This document shows, piece by piece, positions 25,393 to 33,523 of a DNA stretch of 64,000 nucleotides. The notes below the pieces were generated by a model. It saw only the letters and a program-made list of their open reading frames with translations, was not told the origin of the DNA and ran no database searches. This stretch comes from Lachnospiraceae bacterium. Lineage in GTDB: Bacteria; Bacillota; Clostridia; Lachnospirales; Lachnospiraceae. The translations under genes were made by a program, and so were the position numbers. Numbering within the stretch: position 1 is the first letter of the stretch; each line of letters starts with the position of its first letter. Location: NCBI GenBank assembly GCA_017544835.1, contig JAFYDI010000114.1:16401-80400 (forward strand), written 5' to 3'.

Positions 25393-25405
25393 CGTATAAA
25401 GAAAT

Positions 25406-25471
25406 CTTGGAGAGACCCAATAAGGGAGCCGAAGGTGTAAGGTTATCTTTACCGATCTCTCAGGCAAAAGG
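25406..25471 (+). promoter_or_regulatory. Glycine riboswitch, single aptamer
   Basis: The conserved strings appear in order: CTTGGAGAGACCC, GGGAGCCGAAGG, GATCTCTCAGGCAAAAGGAC. Only one aptamer is present rather than the common tandem pair. The 3' end runs directly into the ribosome binding site (AGGAG at 25474-25478) of the Na+/alanine symporter, with no terminator between, so control is probably at translation. Glycine switches in front of this transporter family are well known. Confidence 0.93.
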
Positions 25472-25485
25472 ACAGGAGAAGAAGA

Positions 25486-27009
25486 ATGGACAATGTAATC
25501 ACAAAAGTGACGGCGGTCAATGACGCTGTCAACAGCTTTGCATGGGGTTGGTTTGCAATCTGCATGTTGCTAGGTACAGGCCTTGTATGTACCTTAATCA
25601 CAAAATGCTTTCAGGTATCACATCTTGGTCATTGGTGGAAGTCAACTATCGGTTCTTTATTTAAGAAGGACACTCATAAGAAAAAAGACCGTGGTTCCGT
25701 ATCCCAGTTCCAGGCACTTTGTACCGCACTTGCGGCTACAATCGGAACCGGTAACATTGCGGGCGTTGCTGCAGCAATCTGCGTAGGTGGTCCCGGTGCG
25801 GTATTCTGGATGTGGATAGCGGCATTCCTCGGAATGATGACCAACTATTCGGAAAATATACTCGGTATTTACTATCGTCGTAAGAATAAAGACGGCGAGT
25901 GGTCCGGCGGTCCCATGTATTACTTAACAGACGGCCTCGGCGGATATAAAGGCTTTAAATATATCGGTAAGGTGCTTGCAGTAATCTTTGCAATCTTTGC
26001 GGCTCTTGCATCTTTCGGTATCGGTAACATGGGCCAGATTAACAAGATTACCCTTAACATCGAGTCGGCTTTCTTTGCTAACGTTGAAGCTCCCACATTA
26101 CTCGGTGTAAGCGTAGTTAACTGGATAATCGGCGCGGTACTTCTCATAATCGGCGGATTTATCATTATCGGCGGCCTTCAGAGAATAGCTTCTTTTGCTG
26201 AGAGAGTTGTTCCCTTTATGGCTATCATATATGTAATCGGCTCGCTCATTATCATGTTTGCACACATTTCCACAATCGGCGCAATGTTTGCTTCAATCTT
26301 TAAGTTCGCTTTCGGAGCTAAGGCTATCGCGGGCGGTATTGCAGGTGAAGCGTTAAAGCTTGCTATCAAGAACGGTTGTAAGCGTGGTATCTTCTCTAAC
26401 GAGGCAGGTCTCGGTTCCTCCGTTATGGTTCACTCGAACTCTAACGTTATCGAGCCCGTTAAGCAGGGTATGTGGGGAATCTTCGAAGTATTCGCAGATA
26501 CCATGATTGTATGTACTATGACTGCTATCGTAGTATTAAGCTCCGGCATGATTGACCTTGCTACAGGCGCACCTGTAGAGGGCGTTAAGGATGCGACACT
26601 TGTTGCAACCGCTTTCGGTAACGTATTCGGTAAGCCGGGCGAGTGGTTCGTGGCTATCGCAGTGCTTCTTTTTGCATTCACTACGGTTATGGGCTGGTCA
26701 CATTACGGCTCCAAAGCAGTTGAGTACCTCTTTGGTACCAAGGGCGCCAAGGTGTACAGAGTTATCTTCGTGCTTATGATTATCTCCGGCGCAATTATGA
26801 CATCTTCACTTGCATGGGACATCTCCGATACCTTCAACGGTCTTATGATGATCCCCAACCTTATCGGTGTGCTGTCACTTACACCTATCGTAATCAAACT
26901 TACGAAGAACTACGTAGACAGAAACATCCGCGGTAAGGACGTTAAGCCTATGCTTTCCGCAATTCCCAAGGTTCAGGAAGAGATGGAAAGGAATCTTAAG
27001 GCACAGTAA
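25486..27009 (+). CDS. Alanine/glycine:Na+ symporter (AGCS family)
   Basis: A 507-residue secondary transporter with about eleven helices. Family marks are FQALCTALAATIGTGNIAGVAAAI, GGPGAVFWMWIAAFLGM, GGPMYYLTDGL and the cytoplasmic KRGIFSNEAGLGSS. AGCS members import alanine or glycine with Na+. The glycine riboswitch placed against its ribosome binding site suggests that glycine is a substrate. The gene is monocistronic, with promoter at 25313 and terminator at 27023. Confidence 0.96.
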   Translation: MDNVITKVTAVNDAVNSFAWGWFAICMLLGTGLVCTLITKCFQVSHLGHWWKSTIGSLFKKDTHKKKDRGSVSQFQALCTALAATIGTGNIAGVAAAICVGGPGAVFWMWIAAFLGMMTNYSENILGIYYRRKNKDGEWSGGPMYYLTDGLGGYKGFKYIGKVLAVIFAIFAALASFGIGNMGQINKITLNIESAFFANVEAPTLLGVSVVNWIIGAVLLIIGGFIIIGGLQRIASFAERVVPFMAIIYVIGSLIIMFAHISTIGAMFASIFKFAFGAKAIAGGIAGEALKLAIKNGCKRGIFSNEAGLGSSVMVHSNSNVIEPVKQGMWGIFEVFADTMIVCTMTAIVVLSSGMIDLATGAPVEGVKDATLVATAFGNVFGKPGEWFVAIAVLLFAFTTVMGWSHYGSKAVEYLFGTKGAKVYRVIFVLMIISGAIMTSSLAWDISDTFNGLMMIPNLIGVLSLTPIVIKLTKNYVDRNIRGKDVKPMLSAIPKVQEEMERNLKAQ

Positions 27010-27022
27010 TATATATGCTAAT

Positions 27023-27058
27023 GAGGGCGCTATTACTATGTAACAGCGCTCTTTTTTT
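27023..27058 (+). terminator. Terminator of the symporter gene
   Basis: GAGGGCGCT and AGCGCTC form the stem, followed by TTTTTTT. Confidence 0.85.
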
Positions 27059-27117
27059 ATGTTCGGACGTAAAAAGAAAGGTTATAATGAATACAATGAG
27101 AAAAGGAGGACAGTATT

Positions 27118-28296
27118 ATGTTTGATTTTAAATATTACACCCCTACAAAAGTTGTATTCGGCCGTAACACCGAGAGCAAGGTGGCAGACCTTATCAAGGA
27201 ATTCGGCGGCACCAAGGTACTTATTCATTATGGCGGTGGCAGCGTAGTGCGTTCGGGCTTGTTAAAGCGCGTGACCGATACGCTTGATGCTGCAGGCATC
27301 AGCTATGTGACACTCGGAGGTGCGGTACCGAACCCTCACCTCGGTCTTGTATACGAAGGCATTGAACTTGTGAAGAAAGAAAAAGTAGATTTCCTGCTTG
27401 CGGTAGGCGGCGGCAGCGCTATCGACTCTGCCAAGGCTATCGGCTACGGTGTGGCTAATGACGGCGACGTGTGGGACTTCTATGACTATAAGAGAACCGC
27501 TGAAGGATGCTTACCTTTAGGCGTAATACTTACCATTGCGGCTACAGGAAGCGAGATGAGCGATTCTTCGGTTATTACCAAGGAAGAAGGACTTGTTAAG
27601 CGTGGCTACAGCAGTGACTTCGGTCGTCCGAGATTCGCCATCATGAATCCCGAGCTTACCATGACACTTCCCGATTATCAGACCGCTTGCGGATGCACCG
27701 ATATTATGATGCATACCATGGAGAGATACTTTACAAACGGCGGCAACATGGAGCTTACCGATGCTCTTGCCGAAGGTCGTCTTAAGACAGTTAAGAAGAA
27801 CGCAGTAATCTTAAGAGACGACCCTAAGAACTACGATGCCAGAGCTGAGGTAATGTGGGCAGGAAGCCTTGCTCACAACGGCCTTACCGGTTGCGGTAAC
27901 GACGGCGGTGACTGGATGACTCATAAGCTTGAGCACGAGCTCGGCGGACTCTATGACGTAGCTCACGGCGCAGGCCTCGCAGCTATCTGGGGAAGCTGGG
28001 CAAGATACGTATACAAGGACTGCTTACATCGCTTTAAGAAGTTTGCCCTTAACGTTATGGAAGTTGAGAACAAGGGAACCGATGAGGAAATCGCTCTTCG
28101 CGGTATCGAGGCTATGGAAGACTTCTACAGAAGCATCAACATGCCTACCAACCTTCGCGAGTTAGGCGTTAAGGCTACCGACGAAGACCTTGTTACCATG
28201 GCTCACAAGTGTGCTGTCGGCGTAGACGGCGGTAAGGGTTCTGCCAAGTTCTTAAGAGAAGAAGATATGCTTGCCATTTTCCGCGCAAGTATGTAA
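27118..28296 (+). CDS. Iron-containing alcohol dehydrogenase (butanol dehydrogenase type)
   Basis: A 392-residue group III (Fe-dependent) alcohol dehydrogenase of the BDH/YqhD type, which reduces aldehydes such as butyraldehyde with NAD(P)H. The nucleotide loop is AVGGGSAIDSAKAIGYG near residue 95. Metal ligands are in CTDIMMHTMERY (Asp and His) and in THKLEHELGGLYDVAHGAGLA (two His). AAGGAGG precedes the ATG. The gene is monocistronic, and a fermentative redox-balance role fits an anaerobe. Confidence 0.95.
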   Translation: MFDFKYYTPTKVVFGRNTESKVADLIKEFGGTKVLIHYGGGSVVRSGLLKRVTDTLDAAGISYVTLGGAVPNPHLGLVYEGIELVKKEKVDFLLAVGGGSAIDSAKAIGYGVANDGDVWDFYDYKRTAEGCLPLGVILTIAATGSEMSDSSVITKEEGLVKRGYSSDFGRPRFAIMNPELTMTLPDYQTACGCTDIMMHTMERYFTNGGNMELTDALAEGRLKTVKKNAVILRDDPKNYDARAEVMWAGSLAHNGLTGCGNDGGDWMTHKLEHELGGLYDVAHGAGLAAIWGSWARYVYKDCLHRFKKFALNVMEVENKGTDEEIALRGIEAMEDFYRSINMPTNLRELGVKATDEDLVTMAHKCAVGVDGGKGSAKFLREEDMLAIFRASM

Positions 28297-28312
28297 TACA
28301 GTGAATAATTAA

Positions 28313-28349
28313 GTGGGCGTCACTGCGGCGGCAGTGGCGCTCTTTCTAT
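28313..28349 (+). terminator. Terminator of the alcohol dehydrogenase gene
   Basis: A 10-bp stem with one G-U pair (GCGTCACTGC with GCAGTGGCGC) is followed by TCTTTCT. Confidence 0.78.
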
Positions 28350-28491
28350 GTGTTTATAGTGCATTACGGCACCAGTAATAATTGCATAAAATGATTCATT
28401 AATCTCGAACTGTTATACTCTAAGGAAGGAAAGCGCAAAACATCCGCATCAGACTGCGATAATTATCGTTATGCCTGACAGGAGGCCGTAC

Positions 28492-30399
28492 ATGTGGAAC
28501 TATAGCTTCGAACTCCCATTAGTACTTATATTGGGAATCATCCTGGCTTTCTTCTTCTCGCGCCCGAGGCTGGGCTTAAGAAGAAGTCGCGTGTTTTTAA
28601 ACTTAATTATAATTGAGACGCTGACCATCTTAACAGACCTTTTGGCATCTTCGGTGGACAATAATTACGCAGATTATGCCATCGAAACGGTAAAGGTAGT
28701 CAACGCGCTTTATTTTGTTGCGTTCTTTACAAGAGCGTACATTCTATATCTTTTAGCGGCTACCGTTATGAAGGATACGTTAGAGAAAGATTCGGCCTTA
28801 AGAATCTTAATCAGACTTCCCATGCATATCGGTGTCATTCTGGTGCTTGTATCCATGTTCTTTGGCTCATGGGAGTTTACGAACGTAATATACTATGCCG
28901 ACGGATACGGGTACCATTCGGGAAAACTCTATAATCTTGTTTATGTTGCAGGATTCTATTACATTATGTTGTCCTTTATATCACTGTTTTTGTATAGGCG
29001 AAGACTCGGAAGAAGACGTGAAAAAATCAGCATGTTCTTTTACAATCTGATAATACTTACGGCGCTGATAATGAGACTGGCGATGCCAAGTTTCCTGGTT
29101 ATGGACACGTTTGTGTTCATGGCGATTCTTGTAGTGTTCCTGGCATTTGAGAATCCCGAGTATTATCTTGAACTAAAGGGAGTTACCTTTAACAGTCTTG
29201 CTTTTAACGAACATCTTGAAGAAAACATTTCAAACCTTAAAGAACTTCCTCTCAGTGTGGTCATATACAACTATCACGAAATGCGTGAAGTGTACGGATA
29301 TATGCAGATGCAGGCGGGACTTATTATTATAGGCAGGTACCTAAAGCAGCTGTTTATCGGGGCTAAGGTATTCTACTTCAGAAACGGTCGATTTATAGTT
29401 CTTACAGATAAAGGGACAGACCTTAGTGAGAAAGTGCAGGAGATTACGGAACGATTTAAGCGTCCGTTGCGTTCGGCGGAAACTGAATTGTATCTTTCGG
29501 TCGGCATCGCATTATTTGACATGGCCAAGACAGAGTATAGTGCCGAAACCATTACAAGTACTATGATGAATGCAATGGACCGGGTTGGAAAGACCGGAAA
29601 CATTACCACTTTTACAGAAGAATTCTTAAGCCAGACGGAAAAAGAAAAATACGTTAAAAAATGTATCGAAAACGCACTTGAAAACAGAAGTCTTGAACTG
29701 TACTTACAGCCCATAGTCGATTCAAAGACGGGTAAAACTGTAGGTGCGGAGGCACTTTCACGAATAAAGGACCTTGACGGTAAGATTATCCCGCCCGGAA
29801 TCTTCATTCCGATAGCAGAGAACAGCGGACGAATCAATGAACTTGGCGAACTGGTATTTGAAAAGGCTTGCGAGTTTATAAGTGAAACGGACACACATTC
29901 TATGGATATAGAGTGGATTAACGTTAACTTATCGCCCGCTCAGTTTGTGCGAACCGACCTTGCCGAGCGCTACTCTGCGATAATAGACAAATACGAGCTT
30001 TCTCCCGACAAGGTTCACCTTGAGATTACCGAAGGCTGTATGATTGATGATGCGTTCCTGCAGAAGCAAATGAATTCAATGACAGAAAGCGGATTTAAAT
30101 TCGTGCTTGATGACTACGGAACCGGATACTCTAATTTGTCGCGTCTTAAGAAGTGCCCGTTTATCAACATAAAGCTTGATATGAGCATCGTGTGGGACTA
30201 TTGCAAAGAACCTGAGGAGATTCTTCCCAACATGATTCAGGCCTTTAAGCACATGGGCTTTAAAATCACGGCAGAAGGCGTGGAAAATCTTGAAATGGCC
30301 GATATCATGAAGAGCATCGGCTGTGACTTACTGCAAGGATATTATTATTCAAAGCCCATACCGCAGGATGAGTTCGTTGAGAAATACAGCAAGACCTGA
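28492..30399 (+). CDS. Membrane c-di-GMP phosphodiesterase: 7TM + degenerate GGDEF + EAL
   Basis: A 635-residue protein. About seven N-terminal helices (residues 5-215) act as a likely sensor. Residues 235-375 are a GGDEF fold whose active motif is lost (FRNGRFIVL where GGDEF belongs). Residues 400-630 are an EAL phosphodiesterase with its key motifs: EALSR, NLSPAQF, LEITEG, DDYGTGYSN, INIKLDMS, AEGVE and QGYYYSKP. It should break down c-di-GMP and not make it. The start at 28492 has AGGAGG 7 nt upstream, unlike the earlier ATG at 28471. The gene is monocistronic. Confidence 0.93.
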   Translation: MWNYSFELPLVLILGIILAFFFSRPRLGLRRSRVFLNLIIIETLTILTDLLASSVDNNYADYAIETVKVVNALYFVAFFTRAYILYLLAATVMKDTLEKDSALRILIRLPMHIGVILVLVSMFFGSWEFTNVIYYADGYGYHSGKLYNLVYVAGFYYIMLSFISLFLYRRRLGRRREKISMFFYNLIILTALIMRLAMPSFLVMDTFVFMAILVVFLAFENPEYYLELKGVTFNSLAFNEHLEENISNLKELPLSVVIYNYHEMREVYGYMQMQAGLIIIGRYLKQLFIGAKVFYFRNGRFIVLTDKGTDLSEKVQEITERFKRPLRSAETELYLSVGIALFDMAKTEYSAETITSTMMNAMDRVGKTGNITTFTEEFLSQTEKEKYVKKCIENALENRSLELYLQPIVDSKTGKTVGAEALSRIKDLDGKIIPPGIFIPIAENSGRINELGELVFEKACEFISETDTHSMDIEWINVNLSPAQFVRTDLAERYSAIIDKYELSPDKVHLEITEGCMIDDAFLQKQMNSMTESGFKFVLDDYGTGYSNLSRLKKCPFINIKLDMSIVWDYCKEPEEILPNMIQAFKHMGFKITAEGVENLEMADIMKSIGCDLLQGYYYSKPIPQDEFVEKYSKT

Positions 30400-30430
30400 C
30401 AGTAAAATAAAGTGTATTAACTTGTTAAGA

Positions 30431-30456
30431 AAGACGTGTTACGGCACGTCTTTTTT
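30431..30456 (+). terminator. Terminator of the EAL gene
   Basis: AGACGTG pairs with CACGTCT with a 6-nt loop, followed by six T. Confidence 0.88.
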
Positions 30457-30489
30457 GTGTTTTGACTTCTGCAAGGGTATACGCGATTA

Positions 30490-30530
30490 TGGTATAATCC
30501 TATAAGAATCATACATGAACGTTCATGTAT
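30490..30530 (+). promoter_or_regulatory. Extended -10 promoter with a 20-bp perfect palindrome downstream
   Basis: TGGTATAAT (-10 at 30493-30498, extended by TG) is followed by ATACATGAAC-GTTCATGTAT at 30511-30530, a perfect 20-bp palindrome centred near +18. The half-site TGAAC resembles TetR-family operators, so the M13 peptidase gene is probably repressed by an unlinked regulator. No repressor gene is adjacent. Confidence 0.65.
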
Positions 30531-30551
30531 ATAAGGGGGTTATAATTTTAT

Positions 30552-32570
30552 ATGAGTAATATTTCCAAATCTGCAGGTACCAGAATCACGGCTATTATTC
30601 TAAGCTGTGTTCTGGGACTGTCTACGGTTGCGTGTGGCAAGGAAAACACATCGGTGATATCAGCTTCCGAAAGTACGGAGGCGTCGATTTCAGAAACAAC
30701 GGTTTCATCGGTCGATGAGCCGGTAACCTCAGGTAAAATTGATGATAACGGCAAGCCTATATGGGACTTTGATGAGTTTGTGAATACTGAGTGGAAAAAA
30801 AGTCAGATAGGCAAATTGAAACTGACGGGAGCAGCTTATTCATGTGCAACGTATGATGATAATCTGGTTATAAAAAAGCGACTTAAAGACATTCTTGCCA
30901 ATACTGACATTTCGGGGCTTAGTTCGGACGATGATTTATATAAGGCAGCTACCTTCTATAGGCAGATAGTGGATTACAGTGACCGTGATAAGCGCATCGA
31001 CACGATAGAAACGTATCTTGCACCCATTAACAAGATTAAAGATTTAAATAGTCTTTATGAGTATTACAAAACACCTGAGAGTGTTATTTTTAACGGGGTG
31101 TTGGCCATGGAGGTAAACACGGACCAAAACGGATACTATTCGCTTTACTTTACGCCGAATGACCTTACATCTACGATTGAGGGATATATTGCCGTGGTTG
31201 ATGTGACATCTGTAAATTCGTACGGACAGCAGTTCTTATCGTTTATGGAGCAGCTTGGATATTCGGAGAGCAGGACGCGGGAGATACTAAAAAACGCTGC
31301 TTTTGTTTCAAGCATAATCGCCACCTACCATAACAGCTCTGAGAATGACGGAAACCTGTATTATTATAATGCATATAAGTTCGAAAAAATGGGCGTGACA
31401 ATGCCGTTGTTTGAAATTCTTAAAGCCCGGGGATTTGAAGGAACCAACGATACGATACTTGCAGAGAAGAGTGTTGCAACGTACTTAAACAGCCTTTTTG
31501 CAGAAGAAAATGTCGAAGCTTTAAGAGACTATATGTTATTTGCAGCATTCACCATATTGAGCCCGATTGCTATTTATGAAGATAAAGAGGCAAGCGCATA
31601 TTCGGAGTTTGGCTCCTATATTGTGGCTGTCAACTTTGCGGAATGTCTGGCCCGTGAATATATCTCACGGTATTATAGCGAAAAGATGAAGGATGACATT
31701 GCCAATATGACCCACGAAGTGACCGGGGCGGCTCAGGAACTTATTAATAGCATCGAATGGCTAAGTACCGGAGACAGGGAAGCGGCCAAGCGAAAAATCT
31801 GGGTCATGGATGAAGTCCTTGGTGAGTTTGAAGTGTACAATGACATGTCGGATGTGACACTTACCGATAATGTCGTGGATAATTATACTGCCATTCTGAT
31901 AGACAGAATGCGCTTTAATTACGCGCAGACACTTACGGAGGATGATGACAGAAAGCTATACAGAGGCAACCTTTTTGAAATAGACGGAAGGTCATATCCC
32001 GAACTTAATGTTGTGCATATATCTATCGGAATGCTAGACCGTGTAGCGGATGACAATATGCCTTATGAGGAGAAGCTTGCCCGATACGGCTCATGCCTTG
32101 CGCATGAAATCGGTCACGCTTACGATCCTGTGTACATTGATTATGGTGCACACGGCATCTATGAACCCTGGATGAGTGACAAATGCAGGGAAGAGTACGA
32201 CTCAAGAGTTCAGAGTATCGTGGAGTTCTTCGAAGGCTACGAAGTTGATAATGGCGGTAAGGTAGACGGTAACCGCGTTAAAGCAGAAACCTTCGCAGAC
32301 CTGATGTCTGTCCGGGTATGCTTAAACATTCTTGAAACGCATGAGAATCCTGATTATGATACATTTTTCAGAGCATATGCCGCCGAGAAGGCTATGTACT
32401 TCGAAGAAGCGGGCCTTGAGACAGTACTAAACGACGAGCACCTTCCGGGCAAGGCACGAATCAACGGTATACTCGGACAGTTTGATAAGTTCTATGAAGT
32501 TTATGACATCGATGAGAACAGTCCTTACTTCGTACCGAAAGATAAGAGAATAAAGATGTTCTGGGAGTAA
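30552..32570 (+). CDS. M13-family (neprilysin/PepO-like) zinc peptidase lipoprotein
   Basis: A 672-residue exported lipoprotein. The signal peptide ends at a lipobox-like STVAC with Cys at residue 28, then a Ser/Thr/Glu-rich linker. The body follows the M13 layout, with the large helical domain first. The zinc site is CLAHEIGHAYDP (HExxH) and ETFADLMSVR supplies the third ligand Glu. M13 enzymes cut short peptides outside the cell. The C-terminal CxxW seen in many M13 members is not present. The GGGGG ribosome binding site is 14 nt from the ATG, rather far. Confidence 0.88.
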   Translation: MSNISKSAGTRITAIILSCVLGLSTVACGKENTSVISASESTEASISETTVSSVDEPVTSGKIDDNGKPIWDFDEFVNTEWKKSQIGKLKLTGAAYSCATYDDNLVIKKRLKDILANTDISGLSSDDDLYKAATFYRQIVDYSDRDKRIDTIETYLAPINKIKDLNSLYEYYKTPESVIFNGVLAMEVNTDQNGYYSLYFTPNDLTSTIEGYIAVVDVTSVNSYGQQFLSFMEQLGYSESRTREILKNAAFVSSIIATYHNSSENDGNLYYYNAYKFEKMGVTMPLFEILKARGFEGTNDTILAEKSVATYLNSLFAEENVEALRDYMLFAAFTILSPIAIYEDKEASAYSEFGSYIVAVNFAECLAREYISRYYSEKMKDDIANMTHEVTGAAQELINSIEWLSTGDREAAKRKIWVMDEVLGEFEVYNDMSDVTLTDNVVDNYTAILIDRMRFNYAQTLTEDDDRKLYRGNLFEIDGRSYPELNVVHISIGMLDRVADDNMPYEEKLARYGSCLAHEIGHAYDPVYIDYGAHGIYEPWMSDKCREEYDSRVQSIVEFFEGYEVDNGGKVDGNRVKAETFADLMSVRVCLNILETHENPDYDTFFRAYAAEKAMYFEEAGLETVLNDEHLPGKARINGILGQFDKFYEVYDIDENSPYFVPKDKRIKMFWE

Positions 32571-32576
32571 TTACAG

Positions 32577-32608
32577 GGCTGAGGAATGGTATCACTCCTC
32601 GGCCTTTT
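32577..32608 (+). terminator. Terminator of the M13 peptidase gene, overlapping the SRAP gene end
   Basis: GGCTGAGGA pairs with TCCTCGGCC (9 bp, one G-U), followed by TTTT. The 3' arm lies inside the convergent SRAP coding sequence. Confidence 0.75.
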
Positions 32609-33218
32609 CCATTATCATGTCTGAAAGTGCGTAGGGAAGAAGGTCTTCGGGCTTGGTGGAGGGATTGAGCCATTCGTCGATTTTGTCCTCGGGAAGCATG
32701 AGTGGCATGCGGTCGTGGATGGTGCTCATCTCGACGGTGGGCTCTCTGGTGAGGACTACAAAGACGGGGTAACCGTTCTCGATGCGGTATAGACCGCAAA
32801 GCCAGGTGACGGTGTAACCGGTGGGCTGGATTGAGAACTTATCGCCGGTTTTCTCCTTGCCGTCCGCACTTTTAAAGTGTTGCCATTCAAAGTAGTAAGA
32901 GGCGGGGATAATACAGCGCTGATATTGCCAGGAATCGCGAAACGTAGGCTTCTCACCCGCAGTCTCCACGCGGGCATTAAAGAGGGTGCGCTTGTTGTCG
33001 CCGGTTAAATAGCCCCATTGCATGGGGTATACGGTCTTAACTCCCTTTTGATTGGGAGCAAGGACGGGAACGATATCTGTAGGGCGCACTTCGCCGTCTG
33101 TGACGATGGGGCGTCCGTGAGTCTCTATAAAGCGGGATGCCAATACGGAGCGGTAGACTTCTTCAACTATTTCCTTAAGTTCGGGTAAATCTTTCTCAAG
33201 AGCATATCTGGTACACAT
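32592..33218 (-). CDS. SOS response-associated peptidase (SRAP, HMCES/YedK family)
   Basis: A 208-residue SRAP protein that forms a thiazolidine crosslink with abasic sites in single-stranded DNA through Cys2 (MCTRYAL start). Other family marks are FNARVET, CIIPASYYFEW (active Glu) and IHDRMPLML. It shields abasic sites from error-prone cleavage. It is last in a four-gene operon with a Y-family polymerase and sits under LexA control, which fits DNA-damage tolerance. Confidence 0.95.
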   Translation of the reverse strand: MCTRYALEKDLPELKEIVEEVYRSVLASRFIETHGRPIVTDGEVRPTDIVPVLAPNQKGVKTVYPMQWGYLTGDNKRTLFNARVETAGEKPTFRDSWQYQRCIIPASYYFEWQHFKSADGKEKTGDKFSIQPTGYTVTWLCGLYRIENGYPVFVVLTREPTVEMSTIHDRMPLMLPEDKIDEWLNPSTKPEDLLPYALSDMIMEKAEE

Positions 33219-33229
33219 GTATGTCTCTC

Positions 33230-33487
33230 CTATAAGCCATCGTCGACAGAATCTGAATAATCCTCGCTGTAAGCGTCGGTAATGCTTTGCTCGGTCTTTG
33301 AAAGCTCTTCGTCAAAGCCCTTAAGGGCATCGAAAGGATTAAATATCTTGGCCCGTTTGGAACAGTCCATGGACGGGTGTTTAAAAGAAAAGGGGTCGTC
33401 CTTGCCATGCTTGGGCTTGCCTTTTTCGTAAACCTTGCTGTATTTGAAAGAGGGAGAGGATGAAGCGGAACCTGAAATATTATTCAT
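33230..33487 (-). CDS. Small hypothetical protein in the SOS operon
   Basis: An 85-residue protein rich in Ser, Lys and Asp and without a recognised domain. The middle reads DPFSFKHPSMDCSKRAKIFNP, which looks like a short docking peptide, and the C-terminus is acidic. GGAGG is correctly placed before the ATG, and it lies 36 nt after the polymerase gene and 11 nt before the SRAP gene, so it is very likely translated. A position between umuC-like and SRAP genes suggests a polymerase accessory factor, by context only. Confidence 0.65.
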   Translation of the reverse strand: MNNISGSASSSPSFKYSKVYEKGKPKHGKDDPFSFKHPSMDCSKRAKIFNPFDALKGFDEELSKTEQSITDAYSEDYSDSVDDGL

Positions 33488-33523
33488 GATAATCCTCCGG
33501 TGAGTAAACAGACCGGAGGATTC

